Assembly (NCBI GenBank): GCA_963514095.1
Contig: OY741281.1
Location: 15,564,330-15,628,329 of the forward strand
Direction of reading: 5' to 3'
DNA from: Eutrigla gurnardus
Taxonomy: Eukaryota > Chordata > Actinopteri > Perciformes > Triglidae
Length of the DNA stretch: 64,000 bases
Position numbers and translations under genes: made by a program. Positions within the stretch are counted from its first letter, which is position 1, and the number at the start of each line of letters is the position of its first letter. This document shows, piece by piece, positions 60,964-64,000 of this stretch. The notes beneath the pieces were generated by a model that searched no databases, was not told the origin of the DNA, and worked only from the letters and a program-made list of their open reading frames with translations.

Positions 60964-63900
60964 ACTTACCTTAAATTACCTGTTCATGTATCTAGTCACT
61001 ATCTGTCCAGGGGGACATGGTCCCCCACAGAAAAATTCAGTTTTTAAAACAAGACAACAGTTGCATAAACAATTTGATTTCTTCTAACTTATTGACTATT
61101 AAAAAAATGATGACCAATCCCCATGAACTATTTCTCTAGGCAAAGTGAAAGATGAAACAAGTTCTGGCTATCACTCCTGCCCTTATTCCTCAGAAATACA
61201 TGCCTCTCTCACATTTAAGGAAGTAAACAAACTCACTCTCCCGCCATCACCCGTATTGATGGCGGGATATTCTCAGTGTTGATGGAGCTATTGATCATGC
61301 ACACATTAAAATGATGTCGGCAGCGGTAAATGCCGTTGGTGGAAAGGTCCATTAATCTGGAAATCAATGGCCCTGTCAATAGGCTGCCCTGGTCCTGACA
61401 ATAGATGACAGTCAAGAGGTGGAGCTTAAGGTGAGCTGAGTGGAAAGCATTCCACTGCCGAAAGTCCACCCCGTCTTAACGCTGAAGCTCTGTCCTGTCC
61501 TCCACCCCGCATGACTTCATCATTTACTAAATCCTTTTAGGGACTGTTCTGCCCCACAACTCATTGAAGGCAGAGAGCGTGAGTGGGTCATGAGTCATGG
61601 TGGGATATGAGTAAGTTCAGTGTCAGCTTTCCTCCACTTACGCCCAAGAGACAGTTGCCTCCATGACTGAAAGGCACACATAAGTGAAACACCTCCTGCC
61701 GTTGTTAAAGTAAAACATCAGCTGTATAGTACAGAACAGTGTGATGTTAACTGGATCTTCCTGCAGCAGTAATAAGGATCCACCTTCGAGGCACAGGAAA
61801 CAATAAGGCTGCAACGAGATGTTCACCAATTGATAGTATTCGTAAAATATCACAATTTATGGTATTACACAATTATGATTACTTTATTTCTATTAAAAAC
61901 ACTGTAAACTGAAAACCACTTATTATTGAAATATGTGTAAAAGCATGTTAGTTTTCATGTTGGCAACAATATAGCATGGTAAATCACCTGCTACTTTAAA
62001 ATAGTGGCATGTTAATAGCAAAAATCCGAAGACTGACTCACTAAAATGAGAATAGCTGGTCCGTGAAAGGTTAGTCCACCTTAAATGAGCCTGGACCGGA
62101 GTTGTTCTGAACATCCTGGCTAACCCCCTTCACTTTAATCAACAAGACACGGAGGATGTGGCTTGGTCTTCAGGGGAAATTTACATTTTATATTCTTGCT
62201 AAATTGGCATCATTGCAATTCTAACAATCAAAGAGATTTATTTGCATGTTCACACTGGTTGTAGTTTAGAGTCCAAGGATTTTGTAGTTATGTGACTTGT
62301 TTCCTTGTTCTTGTCCTGTGTTTACTATGCTGGCCAGCATAATTCCACCAATAATACAACCGCAGTGCTGATCTCAATGGGGAGCATGAATTATAAAAGC
62401 TGTGTTCATGAAATATCTCACAATGGTAATATATGTGACATAATATTTTCCAGTATCATTCAATCCTAAACATTCATTGGATGAAGCCCACTAACTTGAT
62501 TCGTCTAACAAACCCGAGGTTGACATTTTTGACAACTTGGATTGTTTGCTTCACATATCCGTAGTGCTTGAAGGTCACTTTCCCCAAGCACCACCATGAG
62601 TTTGAAACTCGACACAAAAAAGAAACAAAGCAAAAAAGAGAAATGTTACATACGAAAATGAACATGAAAGCCTTCATGAGATATATTTGTCAAATGAGAA
62701 ACACTGTAGTGCTGAAGGAAGTGAAGGCGGAGAACCTTCTTTCTTCCCATTGAATATTCCATTCGGTGACCGCACACATTTTGTGGATACTTCTCCTCTG
62801 GCAAGAGTATAAAAGGAATCTTCAATCACTACAACTATCATCAGTTCATATTAAAGTCAACTTCAATTTCCATTCAATTAATTTTTTTTACTGGACTCAT
62901 CACCATGTTTGGCCCTTAGAATATTCCTTTATAATTCCATAATGAAAATTCAAACGACCAGTTGAATCGGTAAAACAGCACTACTTCTGATGTCCTTAAA
63001 ATAGAACAAAGAATAACAGGCTTATTAAAATATAATCTAGGTCACTGGATGAAAAGACAATTGTATTGAAATTCAACGATAATCCAAAAGGGCAGATGGG
63101 CGAGTGTGTTTTGCCAAAGTGCTGAAATAGCACAACCAGAAAATTACAGTGCCACTATACTTGGGCTGAAGGTTACATACCATTCAATAGCAGCATTTTA
63201 AGGACTTGACTTTTTTGTTTTTAAACCATTCCTTTGGCCATCAAGCATTGCGTGAATGGCAGTAAATAACTCTTCGTTCATGTCTAGACCAGAAATTGGC
63301 AGGCAATCTGGCACGAGTTTCCTTTTTGAATGCATCTTTTAGCGAAAGCGGCAACTTGGAACATTCCTTTTTAGGAGTTTTTCTTTCCCCTCCTCTTTTC
63401 GATAAGTGAATTGAATTGCAAAGACCTGGATATAATTTGACTTTAGACATAACCAATTTATCTCACACCTCAGTGCAATCCGAGACCCTGTAATGAAAAG
63501 CCAGGCTGAGAGTCAGGATTGGCGGGGAGTGACACCTGCTTCAGTTGGTTCAAATTAGAAATGCCAATAGAAAGGAAGAAACTGTCAAATAGAAATGTGT
63601 CAGACATTTTACAGGTCTAATACTCTTGTAGGCTGGAGGGTTGTGGTTTCAGTCGAAGGGTCTTTCAAAAAGTGTGATGTGAGCACACAGACCACACACA
63701 CACACACACACACACACAAAGGAGGGAGGCATTTCCAGATGCCTGTCAACCATCCATTCTTAGCCCGGTCTAATGCTGCTCTCAAAAAACTTCCTACAAG
63801 GTGTAAATGTGAAAACATAACTCTTCAATTCAAAGTTCCAAGAAAGTGAAGAAAGACTCCTCAACTGTGAAGTTACTGCTATGCATCTGATGTCAAGTGG

Positions 63901-64000
63901 GCATGGCAGCACACACTAAACATGATGCAAGTTTAATCTTGGTGTGGATTGGTTCCCCTCATTCTTACCAAAAATTAAGAACAGATCAGGCATTATAGGC
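60964..64000. other. Unassigned non-coding DNA
   Basis: About 3 kb with no recognised exon or transposon end, apart from a CA microsatellite at 63692-63718. Confidence 0.5.
63692..63718. repeat. (CA)13 microsatellite
   Basis: CA tract of about 27 bp. The valine/cysteine-rich frame on the other strand is an artefact. Confidence 0.97.

Overview
This is vertebrate nuclear DNA, almost certainly from a ray-finned (teleost) fish and probably a percomorph. It is AT-rich, lacks compact genes, has long CA/GT and CT microsatellites, and carries several repeats typical of teleosts: hAT elements whose ends read CAGTGTTGGG with GTAACGCG cores, an L2-like tail ending in GGATGGATGG, a tRNA-derived SINE ending near GCGCTATATAAATG, the GGGCCCGAGC repeat, and a Tc1 end reading TTTTTTTGAGCAGTGTA. 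The species cannot be named from the sequence alone. No conserved host housekeeping gene was recognised; most of the window looks like intergenic or large-intron DNA shaped by transposons.

Layout. 1-15 kb is mostly unassigned DNA with a 194-bp tandem duplication (4895), an internally deleted hAT element that keeps a BED-finger exon (6335-7511), a small hAT MITE (12635-12842) and a diverged repeat pair (10278/11530). 15.1-23.85 kb is a complex locus: a hAT element with a perfect 8-bp target duplication (15102-16534) and its 3' flank are present twice, and about 4.9 kb of foreign DNA lies between the copies. That insert holds a third hAT 3' end, two more hAT elements with perfect 8-bp target duplications, a 102-110 bp minisatellite, and an intact intronless 345-codon gene (20281-21318). 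The predicted protein is a coiled coil. Its upstream DNA has a forkhead site, a perfect RFX X-box, a CRE-like site and a TATA box, which suggests ciliary or testis-type expression.

23.85-30 kb is unassigned apart from microsatellites. 30-40 kb is a nest of elements: a CTCF-like site and GC-rich exon-like segments (30.0-31.1 kb), an ACGTC-rich array (31.1 kb) matched by another at 39.7 kb, a palindromic hAT MITE (31743-31935), and a 3.8-kb CACTG-ended element (33132-36927) that carries a spliced minus-strand gene. One exon of that gene ends in an in-frame TAG although intron phases match, so this copy is probably a pseudogene. A further element with 26-bp inverted ends lies at 37801-38941. 40-64 kb is mostly unassigned, with scattered fragments: hAT and Tc1 ends (45.2 kb), two L2-like tails, a SINE and simple repeats.

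The two most interesting objects are the coiled-coil gene trapped in the duplicated hAT locus and the cargo gene inside the CACTG element. All family names rest on remembered consensus patterns, since no search was possible.
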